The position numbers and the translations under genes are program-made. A stretch of 64,000 nucleotides of DNA from Cryptomeria japonica (taxonomy: Eukaryota > Streptophyta > Pinopsida > Cupressales > Cupressaceae): the NCBI RefSeq assembly GCF_030272615.1, contig NC_081415.1:626263740-626327739 (forward strand), read 5' to 3'. The notes under the pieces were generated by a model. That model was given only the letters and a program-made list of their open reading frames with translations. It made no database searches and was not told the origin of the DNA. Positions 11,740 to 23,935 of the stretch are shown piece after piece. Position 1 is the first letter of the stretch. Every line of letters begins with the position of its first letter.

Positions 11740-14700
11740 AGTCTCCTAAGAGACTCTGTGAGGTGCTGGTGCTGTCATTAAAGACATCATCATTACGGTA
11801 TTTCCAAATGAGCCAAAGAATTTCTAAAGATAAACAAGCCCAGAAGATATTTGCAGTTTTCCTACAGCCCTTAATTTAGCCTAAAACGACATTTATGATT
11901 TCAATACCATTAGTTTCCAGATTAAGACCAAACAATTTCCAAATTTCCTTTGCAAAGTGACATTCAAAAAAGATGTGTTTTACAGATTCTGGTAATCTAC
12001 AAATTTTGCAATTTAGGAAGTTACCCTCCTTGTCTTTAATGGGAAGTTTATTTAACAGCAATCTCCAGCCAAAGAATTGTTTTTTTGGTTCATTTTGAGA
12101 CCCCCAGAATTTACCTAACCTATCTTTCCACTCCTTTGGTTCCCATTTTAGTTCCCAGCATTTGTTCAGGTGAAGAAAAATGTCATCTGCCTCAGTGAGA
12201 GATGCATATATGCATTTGGCTTTAAGGGAGGGGAGAGGTGTGCCATCAACCCAGTAGAGTGCAGAGATGGAAGAGTGGGGGAGAGAAGGGTGAGGTGGGG
12301 GAAGAGAAGTGGCTAAGGCCGATTTCAGGATGCTATATGCTCTGCTCTGGGACTGCGGGATAGAGAAGGTAATCTTCAGGTCCTCCCATGTTCTCAATTG
12401 GCCATTCTCCAGAATCTGGTCAATATACTTAATTCCCATATTGTGCCACTTTAGTGCAGAGCTGCCAATGGTTTCCCATTATGAATTAGATTCCACCATA
12501 TAGATCTGTCACTGGTAATTTGCCCCTGTCTATTTCCATTTACATTGATTTGCACCAAGTGTTTCACCTGCTCCCAAGCTTTCCATAGGGACTTAAAGAC
12601 CTCTGACCTAGCTTGGGCTACCTCTATCTGTCCAAGAAGAAGGTCTATCATGGGGAGATCCTTCCATTTCTTGGCTTTCTTAGGAATTGAGGATGAGATA
12701 TTGTTCCTTATTAGGACTTTCCATGGCTCATCTCCATCCATGGCTTTGAGGATCCATTTGGATGCGAGGGCAATACCCTGTAATTTGAGATCTTTTAGAC
12801 CCATCCCACCATAGAGTTTATGCATAGTACACCACTCCCATTTCAGTGCATGTTGCTTCCTGGTACCTTTTCCATCAGACCAAAGGAAATCCCTTATCTG
12901 TTTTTGGATATTATTAAATTGATAGTTTTTGAAGAGCCAGGCAGAAGAGAAGTATATGTTATATGATGCCAAGATCTTTTGACAGACCTTAAATCTTCCA
13001 GCTAGAGACAGATAGTTCCTATTCTATTTAGAGAGCTTCTTTTCTATCTTATTCCTTACCCAGTCCCACATTTCTTTTAGATTTGGGAGGACAGAGAATG
13101 GGATGCCTAGATATTTAACAATATGAGAAGGGCCCAGCCAGTTGAGAGAGAATTTTGAGAGCCAGTTCGGGGGGTTTTCATCCCAACCAAGTAGGTTGGA
13201 TTTGTGCATAGCTATCTTGCTTCCAGAGGCTAGGCAGAATAGCTCTATATTTTTCAGCAGGGCAGCAAGGTTTTCTTCATCGAGTTTAATTAATATTGCA
13301 GTATCATCAGCAAATTGGACATTACAGATTTCCGTTTTGTTAGGTAGTGAAATACCCCTGACAGGAGGAGTGACAGAGGAGTCTTTAAGTAGGTAGAACA
13401 TTGCATCAACAGCTAGGACAAAAAGGGCTGGGGCTAGGGGGCATCCTTGCCTGATAGATCTCGTTAGTGCAAATTTGGGGAATCTCATTCCATTAACTTC
13501 TACAAAGGCATTAGCATCACATAATAGGGTTTTACCAGTTTACAAAACCCAGGGGGGAATCCTAGCGACTGGAGCATCTGTATAATATATTCCCATTCTA
13601 TTCTGTCATAAGCTTTCTCGAAGTCTATGAGTAACATAGCCCCATTCTGCCCAGACTCTTTTGCCCAATGAAGTGATTCCCAACATGTGATTAAGTTCTC
13701 TAGTATATACCGTCCTTTGACAAATCCTGTTTGTGTAGAGCTGATAATCTTTGGTAAGATTTTTTCTAATCTGCTTGCTGTCAATTTCGCTAAGATCTTG
13801 AATGACACATTTAATAGTGTAATGGGTCTCCAGTTTTTAACCGGGGTTCTGTCACCCTCTTTAGGAATGAGCTTAATAAGGCCTTGGTTTATGTTTTCTC
13901 CCAGGGACCCATTGTGAATAGCCTCAGAGTATAGAACATGCAAATCATCCACAATCCACTCAATATTATCTTTGTAAAATTCTACTGGGAATCCATCAGG
14001 ACCAGGAGATTTATCATTATTGAGGGCCACTATAGCTTCTTTAATTTCTTCTTTAGAGATAGTTCTTTCAAGCATCCTGCTATCTTCTTCCTCAAGGAGT
14101 TTGGGGACTAAAGACATAACTATTTTCCTTGCATTTTCCTGCTCTTCCTTAGCTGGTTCTGCAAAGAATAACTTCTTGTAAAACTGAGCAAAGCACTCTA
14201 GAATCTCATTGGGCTCAGATAGGTTCTTATTCTCTTCCCATATGGTGTCTATTTTCTCTCTTGCTTGTTGCATTTTGAGCATCTGGAAGAAAAACTTAGA
14301 TCCCAAATCCCCAGTATCAAGCCAGTTTAGTTTAGCCCTTGTTCTCCATCCTTTGATTCTCTAGTTTTGGAGCCTTCTAAGGTCATTTTTGGCCTTGATT
14401 AGTTGACTGGTGAGTGATACATTTTCCGGATCCTCTTGAAGTTCGGATTCTGCCAATTGTAATGCACTGTGCAATTGCACCTCAGATGCTCTGGCATCTT
14501 TAGCTTTCTTTTTGCCTACCACCTGACAAAGTGAGGTCCAGGTTGGGATATTTTGATTCCATCTAGCATTGTTTGTCAATTGACTATTTCCATGTTTGTT
14601 AAACATTCTAACCAAGTACAGTGCACATTTTAGATCACCATCTTTTAGCAGGCTAGTGTTCATTCTAAAATTTAAACTAGGGTTACGTAGGGCTGATTAG

Positions 14701-15447
14701 GAATTAGTTACCTTTAACCCAATCATAATGGGGTGAAAATCAGATAGTGTATACGATATGACAGCATATTGAAGACCATCCTCATTTTTAATAATTTCAA
14801 AAAAATCCTTGTTGAAGTAGAACCTATCTAGTCTGCAATAGACCCTCTTATTGTACTATTGGTGGTTGCACCAAGTGTACCAAATTGACTTGTGCTCCTC
14901 TTTTTTACCTACTATTGGGTTTGTCAATCTCATTTTGTTAGCCATCCTCTCCCAGTGAATTCTCTCTGCACCTCTCCATTCCACCTTATTCCCTCCTTGT
15001 TTATCTTGAGCATTGATTACCATGTTAAAGTCACCTCCCAAGAGCCAGGGGATGTCATCTAATTTAGCAATCCATTCCCACATCTCCCCCCTTTCTCAAT
15101 AGTCATTAGATGCATAGATTGAGCAGAGACCAAATGTAGTACCTTCATTCTGTATGATTACCCATACTGCCCTATCACAAGGGGATTGTCCCCATTTGAT
15201 AACTTTATTCATCCATTTAGGATTTAACAATATTGCAGCTCCACCCTTTCCTTTAGGGTGATTGGTGAAGGGGGGTGGCGTCTCTCCAGATGGATTTTAA
15301 CCCAATTTCTAGAGAGAATCCTACCGATTTTAGTTCTTGGAGCATAAGGCAATCAATTTCCTTGTGCATATTTAGAAATCTTTTGACCACATATTTCCTG
15401 TCAGGGGCCTCTAATCCCCTGATGTTCCATGAGATGGATTTCATCAC
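11740..15447 (-). pseudogene. LINE ORF2 (endonuclease, reverse transcriptase, zf-RVT)
   Basis: Starts MMKSISWNIRGLEAPDRK (APE endonuclease) at 15447; second endonuclease motif WLLGGDFNMVINAQDKQGG near 15040. RT core includes NNDKSPGPDGFPVEFYKDNI near 14020, LIDFEKAYDRIEWEYI near 13610, RQGCPLAPALFVLAVDAM and FADDTAILI (catalytic FADD) near 13330. A zf-RVT module with CKICRLPESVKHIFFECHF lies near 11970. Reading frame changes occur near 15100, 13495 and 12445, and stops occur near 14360. The ORF2 frame seems to end near 11740 with no RNase H domain. Confidence 0.85.
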
Positions 15448-15810
15448 TAAGAGGTTGCTTCAGTATTGTCCCCTAGGGATTTAAACCCTTCAAAGCATTT
15501 GGGCCATTCCTCAGGTTTAGACAGATGGTTGGCATCAAAGGCCATAGTTGATAGTGGTCTATCTCTCTTCTTCTTGAGTTCAGAGAGTTGTTCAGGTCCC
15601 AAGGACTCCTTCCTAGCTGTATTGTCTTTACTTACCTTAGGAGATCTTTTCCTCCTTTTTTTCTTTGTTTTTTACCAGCTAGCTCTTCTCCCCCATCCTT
15701 GGCTCCAACCTCAAAGGTTCTAGGGTCAGGGGAAAATGAAGTCTCCTTTTCATTATTGCTAGTCACAGTTTCTTCCGACTGCAACCCAGGTTCATTACCA
15801 TGCCCTTTCT

Positions 15811-17346
15811 CTAGGGGTTGGTCAAAGGAGGAGTGGTAGGCCCCATCTCCCCATCAGTGCTACCAGAGGTCATTTCAGGGGGTCCTGTATCCCCTCCATC
15901 TTTTGACTCCAATGGTGTATTTTGAATATGAGGGGTGTTCATATCTCCAGAGGGGTCATTTATATTATCTTTAGGTTCATGAGGGGAGTGGTTGACCATC
16001 TCGGTGGCTCTGGTGGTAATATGAGTACCACCATCTTCCCCTCCGATCAACTCTTGGAGGAAGGGTATGGTACATGAATCAATCTCCTCCTTTTGGTTAA
16101 TTAATGTAAGTTCCAATTGTTTGCTTTGTTCTCCAGCCATTTTCAATTTGTCAAGGACAATTTGCTGAGCATTTTGCTTCCTGGGTCCACCCAAATTATT
16201 GGAGAAATTGCTATTATCTAGTTCCACTGATTCAGGTTCACTAGCAGCTACAGTAGCTTCTTTTAGTGTCGACCGGTACTTGAGTATAGATTCGACAATT
16301 GAGGGAGGATTGCTGGAGGGGCAGGGGTGGATTTGTGGTTGGGAAATAGGGGGAGTAGGATCAGATGCGGGTATTGATTCAGCAACCCTGGGTAGGGAAG
16401 ATGGGTCTAGAGGAGGGGATGCAGAGGAGTTAGGTTCATTTTTTTTTCTCCCTCGAGTCCGGGTGAAGGTGGATTCTACTAGAGGTCTTCTTGAAGGAGG
16501 TACCATTTTTCTTCACCATCAGTGGGCAATTTTTAAGGTAGTGGCCACTTCTTCTACATCTATGGCATGCATTAATCCCTCCTAAATATTCTAGGGGGCA
16601 TGAGAAGAGCTGGTTTTCAATACAAATGTCAATTCCAGAGGGGAAAGTTACTCCAGGGTTGAAGGCAATGAGTACCCTCGCATCCATATGCGGTAGTAGA
16701 GTAGCTGAGGAGTCAATTTTAATAACTTTTCCAAGCGGTTCCATGATTTTAGATATACAGTTCCACAAAAATGGGGGGACATTTTTAATAACTACCCATT
16801 TAGGGTTGGAGAGTGCCATTATTTCCTCGTTACATGCAAGAGGGGTCCAAGGAACGGCCCTAAAACAGGCATTACCTACACTCCAAAATTGTTTATCTAC
16901 AACCTTCCTCTACATTTCTTTATCATGAAAGAAAATAAGAAATAAGCCTTTTTGTAACATTGTACAAAACGAAAACTGAATTCCCAATTTAATACACCAA
17001 GTATCTTGAAACCATTTATTAAGATATTGTCTAGATGGTATTTTATCTACATCTAGGGCTGGTAGAAAAATCACAGAATCCCTAAGTCTAGCAATTTCTT
17101 TAGAAATGCATTCAGTCATAGAGGAATTAGGTTTAATGATGACTCTTGGGGCCGAGGCAACCTCACCTTCTTCGCGATTTTGGGCTTCTGCTGCATCTTG
17201 GGTCGCCTCTGGTTCGAACCTCGCCTCGTCTGGAAATATCGTGTGGAGCCCTTGAACAGTTTGACTGAAGGTTTTTCTGCCATTAGTGGATGCCTTTGGG
17301 TATTAATCCCCTCGCCGTCTGTTTCTTTCTCCATTAATGGAGCCAC
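15811..17346 (-). pseudogene. LINE ORF1 (DUF4283-like, CCHC zinc knuckle)
   Basis: Begins MAPLMEKETDGEGINTQRHP at 17346; a frameshift occurs near 17120. WVVIKNVPPFLWNCISKIM and IENQLFSCPLEYLGGINA are the DUF4283-type nucleic-acid-binding region, followed by knuckle CHRCRRSGHYLKNC near 16560. The C-terminal part is Pro/Ser-rich and acidic (PPLDPSSLPRVAESIPASD). In plant L1 elements ORF1 binds element RNA in the RNP. Confidence 0.8.
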
Positions 17347-17458
17347 GAGCAGAGTTAATGTGGGGGCCTCCCACTAGGTTTGGGAGCCCCCAGGCAAAGA
17401 GCCAACCTGCAGCCAAGGACTGTTCATGTGTGCAATTAATTCTATTATTTACAAACTT

Positions 17459-18790
17459 CAATTCTATAAAAATTAATATTACAGATTTAAAATTTTGTAT
17501 TACATTGAAGTAATAGTCTGCAAAAAATTGTACAACCTAAGTTGGCCTAGTGGTGGAGAACTTGTGCTCTTGAAAGAGAGGTCACAAATTAAAATCCCAC
17601 AAAAAAATCGTTGAACCAATTTTCAATGATTTTTGCATGTAAATCACATCAAAATCATGTTAAAAACCCCAAACAATGGCAAAAAAAGTGAAAAAAACCA
17701 CTGTAAAAACTCGCAAAACCCTGGAAAAACTCGTGAAATTACTGAATTGCTCATAAATAGAGTTGATCTGAGATGGAAGCAGAGTCAATGTGGAATCAAT
17801 ATTGAAAACGTTTGTTATCTTGTCCCCTAGTTTTTCTTTCTGACCTCTGCAAGTCCCTAAATAAAGGTGTGGGAGGAGCAATGATGGTTATCAACCGATT
17901 TTGAAAGGGCCTCAATCATCCTAAATCGTGCGAGACATATGAGATAGTATCAAAGCAGCTGGAAATCTTCTCTAAATTGTGGCTTCGATATATGACTCAA
18001 GCTCACTGGACACCCCACCCAATGAATTCTAATGCGAACAAATATGTTATTAATATTGTACACTAGCTTTAAAATTAATACTATTATGCACTATTATAGA
18101 TGGCATTTTGACAAGGAGTAAACCCCTATATTTTATAATTAATACTATAAAATAGTTTTAAAAATTAAACTATTATAGAATATGAATATATATTAATAAG
18201 TATAAATTGAAAATAATGTAAATTTATAATGATATAATATAGTTTTTTTATGGAGGAAACTTAGGTTTTAGTTTGGTCTGATCCCAAAGAGAGCACTTAC
18301 AAAGGATCTCTTCACATGACGCCATTTTTGGGGGTCACTTGTTCAAACCCATGAGCTAATGGCCCAACAAAGGCAAAAAGCCTACGAGCTCAATGGCCCA
18401 GCAAATGTTTGAACCTTGGTGGTTGCTTCACCAATGGAATGTTCCTACCATAACACTAAACATCCAAAGATATAATATAATAGATATGGATATAGATATA
18501 TGATATATAATTTATAATTGATATAGTTAATTTTTGCTCAAACAAAGACATACAATTCATTATGTGAGCAATATATCCAAAGTGTTCCACGAAATAAATC
18601 TGAATGACAACAAGCTTACATACTTGTAATAAAACAACCTCCAACATATAATCATTAAAATTTGTCTCTACCTAAAATAGTAATTGCAAGCTAGGTATTG
18701 CCAAAACGAGTGAATTGCTAATTTTTTAATTCAGCTAAACAAATGCCTTATGTTGAATTCTACACTATATAAAAGACTTATCAATTGCGA
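17459..18790. other. Spacer with two SINE-like traces
   Basis: TTGGCCTAGTGGTGGAGAAC followed by AGAGGTCACAAATTAAAATC at about 17542-17600 resembles a tRNA-derived SINE head (A and B boxes). A second tRNA-like segment (GGTCACTTGTTCAAACCCAT) is near 18332. Otherwise AT-rich, no gene. Confidence 0.35.
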
Positions 18791-18794
18791 TTGG

Positions 18795-19860
18795 GGAATA
18801 TAAAGACTTGCAATTGTGAAATATAATTTGATAAGCTTTCTCAAATATTGAACTACCCCTAGAAAACTCCTTGCCTCAGTCACAATGAAAGTCTTTGATC
18901 TTGGATCACTTCAAAATGGCTTCCACTTTTACTAAAATCCTAACAATAGCTGGATCATTGTTTGATATATTTTGATCTCAGCTACTTCATAGACTTAGCT
19001 AATCTTTGATCTCAGACTTAGAAAACTATTTGGTGTATTTGGTGACTGCCCTTTTAAAAAGTTAATTGAATATTTGCCTATGTAATCAGCAATATGAATA
19101 TAAACAACAAAAATATATTTTCTACAATTCATGGGTTAAACTCTATTTTATTTACTCTCTATATCTCTATGATACGGAAATGCCCTTAACTTTTAAAAAA
19201 AATAGTTTGTGTCTATTTTTCTACAATTTTTTGCGATTTTTTAAAATCCAAATTTTTTCCCATTTTTTCAAAAAATCGTATGCTTCTGGTTTGCCAATTT
19301 TTTCCCCAATTGATTATTGCTACTATAATATAAAGCATTGCAATAGTGGAATATGGTTTGATAAGCTTTCAAAATTATTGAATTAACCTTACAAAACGCC
19401 TTGCCTCAATCACAATGAAATCCTTGGATCACTTCAAAATGGCTTCCACTTTTATTAAATTCCGAACAGTAGCTCGATTGTCATCTGTTAAGTTTTGATC
19501 TCAGTTACTTCATAGACTTAGCTAATATTTGATCTCAGACTTAGACAACTATTTGGTGTATTTGGTGACTGCCCTCTTAAAAAGTTGACTGAATATTTGC
19601 CTATGTAATCAGCAATATGAATATAAACAAAAAAAAATTATTTTCTACAATTCATGGGTTAAACTCTATTTTATTTGCTCTCTATATATCTATATGCTAT
19701 GGAAATGCCCTTAAGTTTTTTTTTTTAAATAGTTTCTCTTTTTCTACAAATTTTTTTTAAATCCGATTTTCCCCCTATTTCTTTCAAAAAATCTTATACT
19801 TTTGGTTTGCAGATTTTTTCCCCAAAAAAATTTAATATTTACTACTATTATTATTTATTT
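18795..19860. repeat. 530-bp tandem duplication
   Basis: Two head-to-tail copies starting near 18811 and 19341 share GATAAGCTTTC, TTGCCTCAGTCACAATGAAA, TCACTTCAAAATGGCTTCCA, ATTTGGTGACTGCCCT and later blocks. A third partial copy (TTATGGAAATGCCCTTAA, then TTTTCAAAAAACTTTATAC) follows near 20130-20270. No coding potential. Confidence 0.8.
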
Positions 19861-20329
19861 AAGATTTCAATTCTAAAAATAGATAATAGTAATAATAAAT
19901 ATTAAATAAGTTCTGCAATATTATTTTGTTGCAAATTTTATTTAAAAAATATAGACTAGAGAATTTATTTAATATTTATTATTATTATTTATATACACAA
20001 TTGTAGTTTTGTAAATCAAATAATAATAATAATAAATAAATTATGGAGTATAATTTTTTAGTCTTGTTATATTGCAAATGATGTATTTATTTCACCATGT
20101 TAAAATATTAACTCAAAATTATTGTATGTTATGGAAATGCCCTTAAATATATAAAAAGGTAGTTTTTGATTGTTTTTCTTTAATTTTTTATGTTTTTTTG
20201 TAAATCCCTCCCAGTTTTTTCAAAAAACTTTATACTTTTGTTTTGTCGATTAAATCACCAAATGATTAATGCTGCTATGATATATACTATATAACATAAT
20301 ATATGTTATATTATATTATATTATATTCC

Positions 20330-20623
20330 ATCTCGCTCGGGCATGCAACAAATAACATAGCGTTGTTTCAAGCGGCTATGATGGGCCTGCAATTAGGTGT
20401 GGAGGTGGGAGCCAAATGCATTCATCTTGAAGGGGACTCTCTCATAACCATTAATACCATTCGAAGGAATGATACCCCAAATTGGACGCTTTGCCAATGG
20501 CTTCGACCAATAAGAGATCTATTGGAAAGCTTTGAGGATTTCAAAATCAGCCACATATACAAGGAGGGAAATGAGTTGGCAAACAGATTGGCAAAACAAG
20601 TGGAGGAAAGGGTGCATAATTAA
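20330..20623 (+). pseudogene. RNase H-like (RVT_3) remnant
   Basis: Reads NNIALFQAAMMGLQLGVEVG, HLEGDSLITINTIRRND and IYKEGNELANRLAKQVEE, the layout of the plant RVT_3 RNase H domain: an N-terminal NN.A...A helix, EGDS with catalytic acid, and a C-terminal N..AD/N.LA motif. No start region fits a complete gene, so I take it as the 3' end of a decayed retroelement or retrocopy. Confidence 0.65.
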
Positions 20624-22754
20624 TGAGACAATTCCACTAGCAAGTATACATCATAGCATGACAATTTGGATACGAAGGCATCAATTTCCAATTATATGGT
20701 TGATGAGGCTAAGCTCAATGGCATAGGGGATTAGTCAATTTAAGTGTATAATAACATTCACTAATGGGTATGAGCTCCCACGACATACTTAAGTCATTGA
20801 GGAACCTGATATCGCAGATGACATGACAAGCTGGCCAGGTGATAGGCACATGTGAATTGGGAAGACATGCTTGGGAAGCACATGAGATGTAATAAGGCAT
20901 TATCATATGATCAACAGCGTAGTGGACAGGTTGCAGAGGATATTGGATGAATGATATGATGGTTGTGGAGGACAATTTTGGAAAAAATAATTACACAAAG
21001 TATTACTGATATTTTGAGATGGAATGAAGGAAAATGTGGGTGAAATCTCTTGCAAGGTGTGCGGAAAGATTTGAGAGCATATTAAGAAGGATGACAATTA
21101 ATGATATTAGGGACCTCATCATGACAACAGGTGGAAAACGACTTTAAATAGAAGGTGGTGTTAGTCAATAAAATCAATATGCTCTCTGCCCTTGTTTTCT
21201 TTGAAGCTAAGTAGTTTGTTGGCAAATGGACATGCCGATACATTTGGAAGCAACAAAGCAGAAAACGTTGTTTCTTGGTGAAGTCTCGGATAAGCGCCTG
21301 CTAGCCATCATGGTGACAGGTCATCCTCTAGTGCAGCATGCAATTAAAATGGTGCTAGGAGAGGAGTTCTTGCGGGCGTTCTATAAATACAGAGTAAACA
21401 CCGATGTTACTGCGATGTTTTTGGTGATGCTGGTTTATATGGGTGTAACTAAAGCCAGGGCCAAAATAGTGTGCCAAATGCTCTTCATGCATGCCTTTCT
21501 TGGAGAAATGGATGCAGCCCTGGATAATATTGACGAGAACCTCTTAATTCCCCTGCTGCAAAACTATTATATGTCTCGTGGCAGCGGCGGAGAGGTGAGA
21601 AAATACCCTGTGGTCCAAACCTTGGAGCCGTAAAGTTTGGAGAGGAGCTGGCCTGAGAAGGAGAGGAGCATCACATTTCTCTTGCAACTAACAAATACGG
21701 GTACGGTGCCTACGAAGGTGTGGTGACCTTTTTCACACATCGCCCCATTGCAAATGGGGACCCTCTCTTTTCCTACTTTCAAGGGTTTTTGTTAGTGTCC
21801 TATGACCTTTTGCTGCAGTTTCACCAAGCCTTGTCCAGTTCAGAGCATTTCAGGCCCTAGTGATTGAAAGTTAGTTTATGCAAGTTATGTGATTCCGAAA
21901 TGCGAACACCACCAGGGTGCTTAGAGAGGCCAAAGGACGAAGATCGCAATTGATTTGGATGAATTTGTACAACTTTCTATTTTTAGAAAGTTTGCTTTTT
22001 TTTGCTTTTTCCTATTTTTTAGGAAGTTTTGTTTTTGGCATTCTTAGCCCAATCCCCGGTATGGCTATTTTTAGAAAGTTTTCCCTATTTTTTAGGGATG
22101 TCTTCTTTTTGCTTTTTCGGGATGGGAACCTAGGGTTTGCACTGATACCACTGAGCAGCTTCGACCGAAACTCGAAAATTCCAAGTTTTGACCTAAAAAG
22201 CTAAATCCCTAGATTTTGGGCTTTTTGCTTTTTCGGGATGCAAACCTAGGGTTTACACTTGCACCACTGACCAGCTTTGACCGGAACTCGAAAATTTCAA
22301 GTTTTGACCTAAAAAGCTAAATCCCTAGATTTTATGCTTTTTGCTTTTTCAAAATGGGAACCTAGGGTTTGCACTGATACCACTGATCAGCTTCGACCGG
22401 AACTCAAAAATTCCAAGTTTTGACCTAAAAAGCCAAATCCCTAGATTTTAGGGGGCGTGATGCCTCAAATGATCCACCTAGGCATGGATTTCAAATTTCA
22501 AGTTAATCCGGTTAAATTTGATTATGCTGTGAAATTTTGAATTTTTTCTAAGAAATTTGGCTAAGTCAGGAATGTCATCCTAATCCTGAAATTTGACTGA
22601 GTCTGGAAAATTGGAGAATCCTCCAAAAAACTAGATTTTGCATTATAAGTCCTAGAGACCTGAAACCACTCTCAAACATCCTGACAATATATATGAAATA
22701 TAACTTGAAGTATAAAAAATACCACTTATACTTAAATGTTATATTTCATATATA

Positions 22755-23935
22755 GTCCGCCCTCTTGAGAGCCTCCAAAAGTCTGCCTTGAAAAGCAAAG
22801 GTCTAGAAGTCCACCCATGTTGGAGATGTCTAAAAGTCCGCCATGTTGGGAGGTAGACCAAAAGTCCGCCATGTTGAGAGGTGTCTAAAGTCCGCCATGC
22901 ATGTTGGAGAGGCTATGAAGAGGGAGCATAGAACCCCACCCTCAAGGAGACCTTCCTAAAGTCCGCCTTGAGAGGCTTCAAAACTCCGCCAAGTCTTGTG
23001 GACTCTCCAAAGTCCACCAAAACTTGTTGGTGAAGATGGTAAGGACATCAAAACTCCGCCCAAGCATGTCAATTGGTGGTCATGCCTCTTAAACTCCACC
23101 CTATGCCTTGTGGAGTGAGAAAAGAAGACGTGGGAGCCTTATCCAAACTCCGCCCTCCAAGCATTGAGAGTCCTTAGAAGTCCGCCCTACCCTAGCAACA
23201 TGATGGAGAGGTCTAGAAGTCCGCCTATGAGGAGCAACCTCCAAAGTCCGCCATAGGTTGGGAAGATTTTTGAAGAGCAACCTCCAAAGTCCGCCCAAGG
23301 TCTTCAAAGTGGTGGGAGCCTAGCGTAAAGTCTGCCACACATGTTAGGGAGAGCCATGAGGAGAGGCCTCCAAAGTCCGCCATGTCTTAGGACTCTCTAA
23401 ACTCCACCATGTGGGAACCAAGTCCAAAGTCCGCCCAAGGTAAGGAGACTCGTCCAAAACTCCGCCCAAGGTGTTGCTGAGTGAATGGTCTTGAAACTCC
23501 GCCCTATCCTACCATGTTGGTGGCCAACCCTTCAAAGTCCGCCATGTTTTGGAAGAGGCCATGATGGCCGACACTCTAAAGTCCGCCATGTGTGTGGGGT
23601 GCCCAAGGGGTGAAGTCCAAAGTCCGCCCTATGTTGGAGACCCATCAAAACTCCGCCCTACCCTAGCAAAATGATGCAAAGGTCTAGAAGTCCGCCCATG
23701 TCTTAGGAGTCCGCCTACGGGGTGTGTTCCAAAGTCCGCCCTATGCCTTAGCCAAAAATTCACCTTGATTGAGCTTTGCTCAAAGTCCGCCCTCCATGTT
23801 GAAGAGACCCTTCAAAACTCCACCCAAGGAAGTTGAAGAGCCTTCTCAAACTCCGCCATGCCTTGGACAAGTAAGGAAAGTCCGCCCAAGTTTGAGGAAG
23901 ATGAAGGTAAGCCTCCAAAAGTCCGCCTACACATA
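22755..23935 (+). repeat. Interspersed AAAGTCCGCC motif array in solo LTR 1
   Basis: About 35 copies of a ten-base core AAA(G/C)TCCGCC, often followed by CATG, CCTA or CAAGG, in 1.2 kb (mean spacing about 34 bp). Intervening sequence is purine-rich and not repeated in register, so it is not a simple tandem satellite. It lies in the U3, upstream of the TATA box. Confidence 0.85.

Larger units (their letters stand above)
11157..17443 (-). mobile_element. Full-length L1-type LINE
   Basis: Minus-strand element with ORF1 (DUF4283-like plus CCHC knuckle), ORF2 (endonuclease, RT, zf-RVT) and a poly(A) tail seen as nine T at 11155-11163. The target duplication ATTATTTACAAACTT (15 bp) is at 11142-11156 and 17444-17458, so both ends are defined and the insertion is about 6.3 kb. 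ORFs are broken by several stops and frameshifts. Orientation is opposite to the copia elements and the same as SPY. Confidence 0.9.

Noticed and set aside
22755-23935. CRISPR-like array (short repeats with unique spacers)
   Set aside because: Plant nuclear context, ten-base core, irregular spacers and location in an LTR; no relation to CRISPR.
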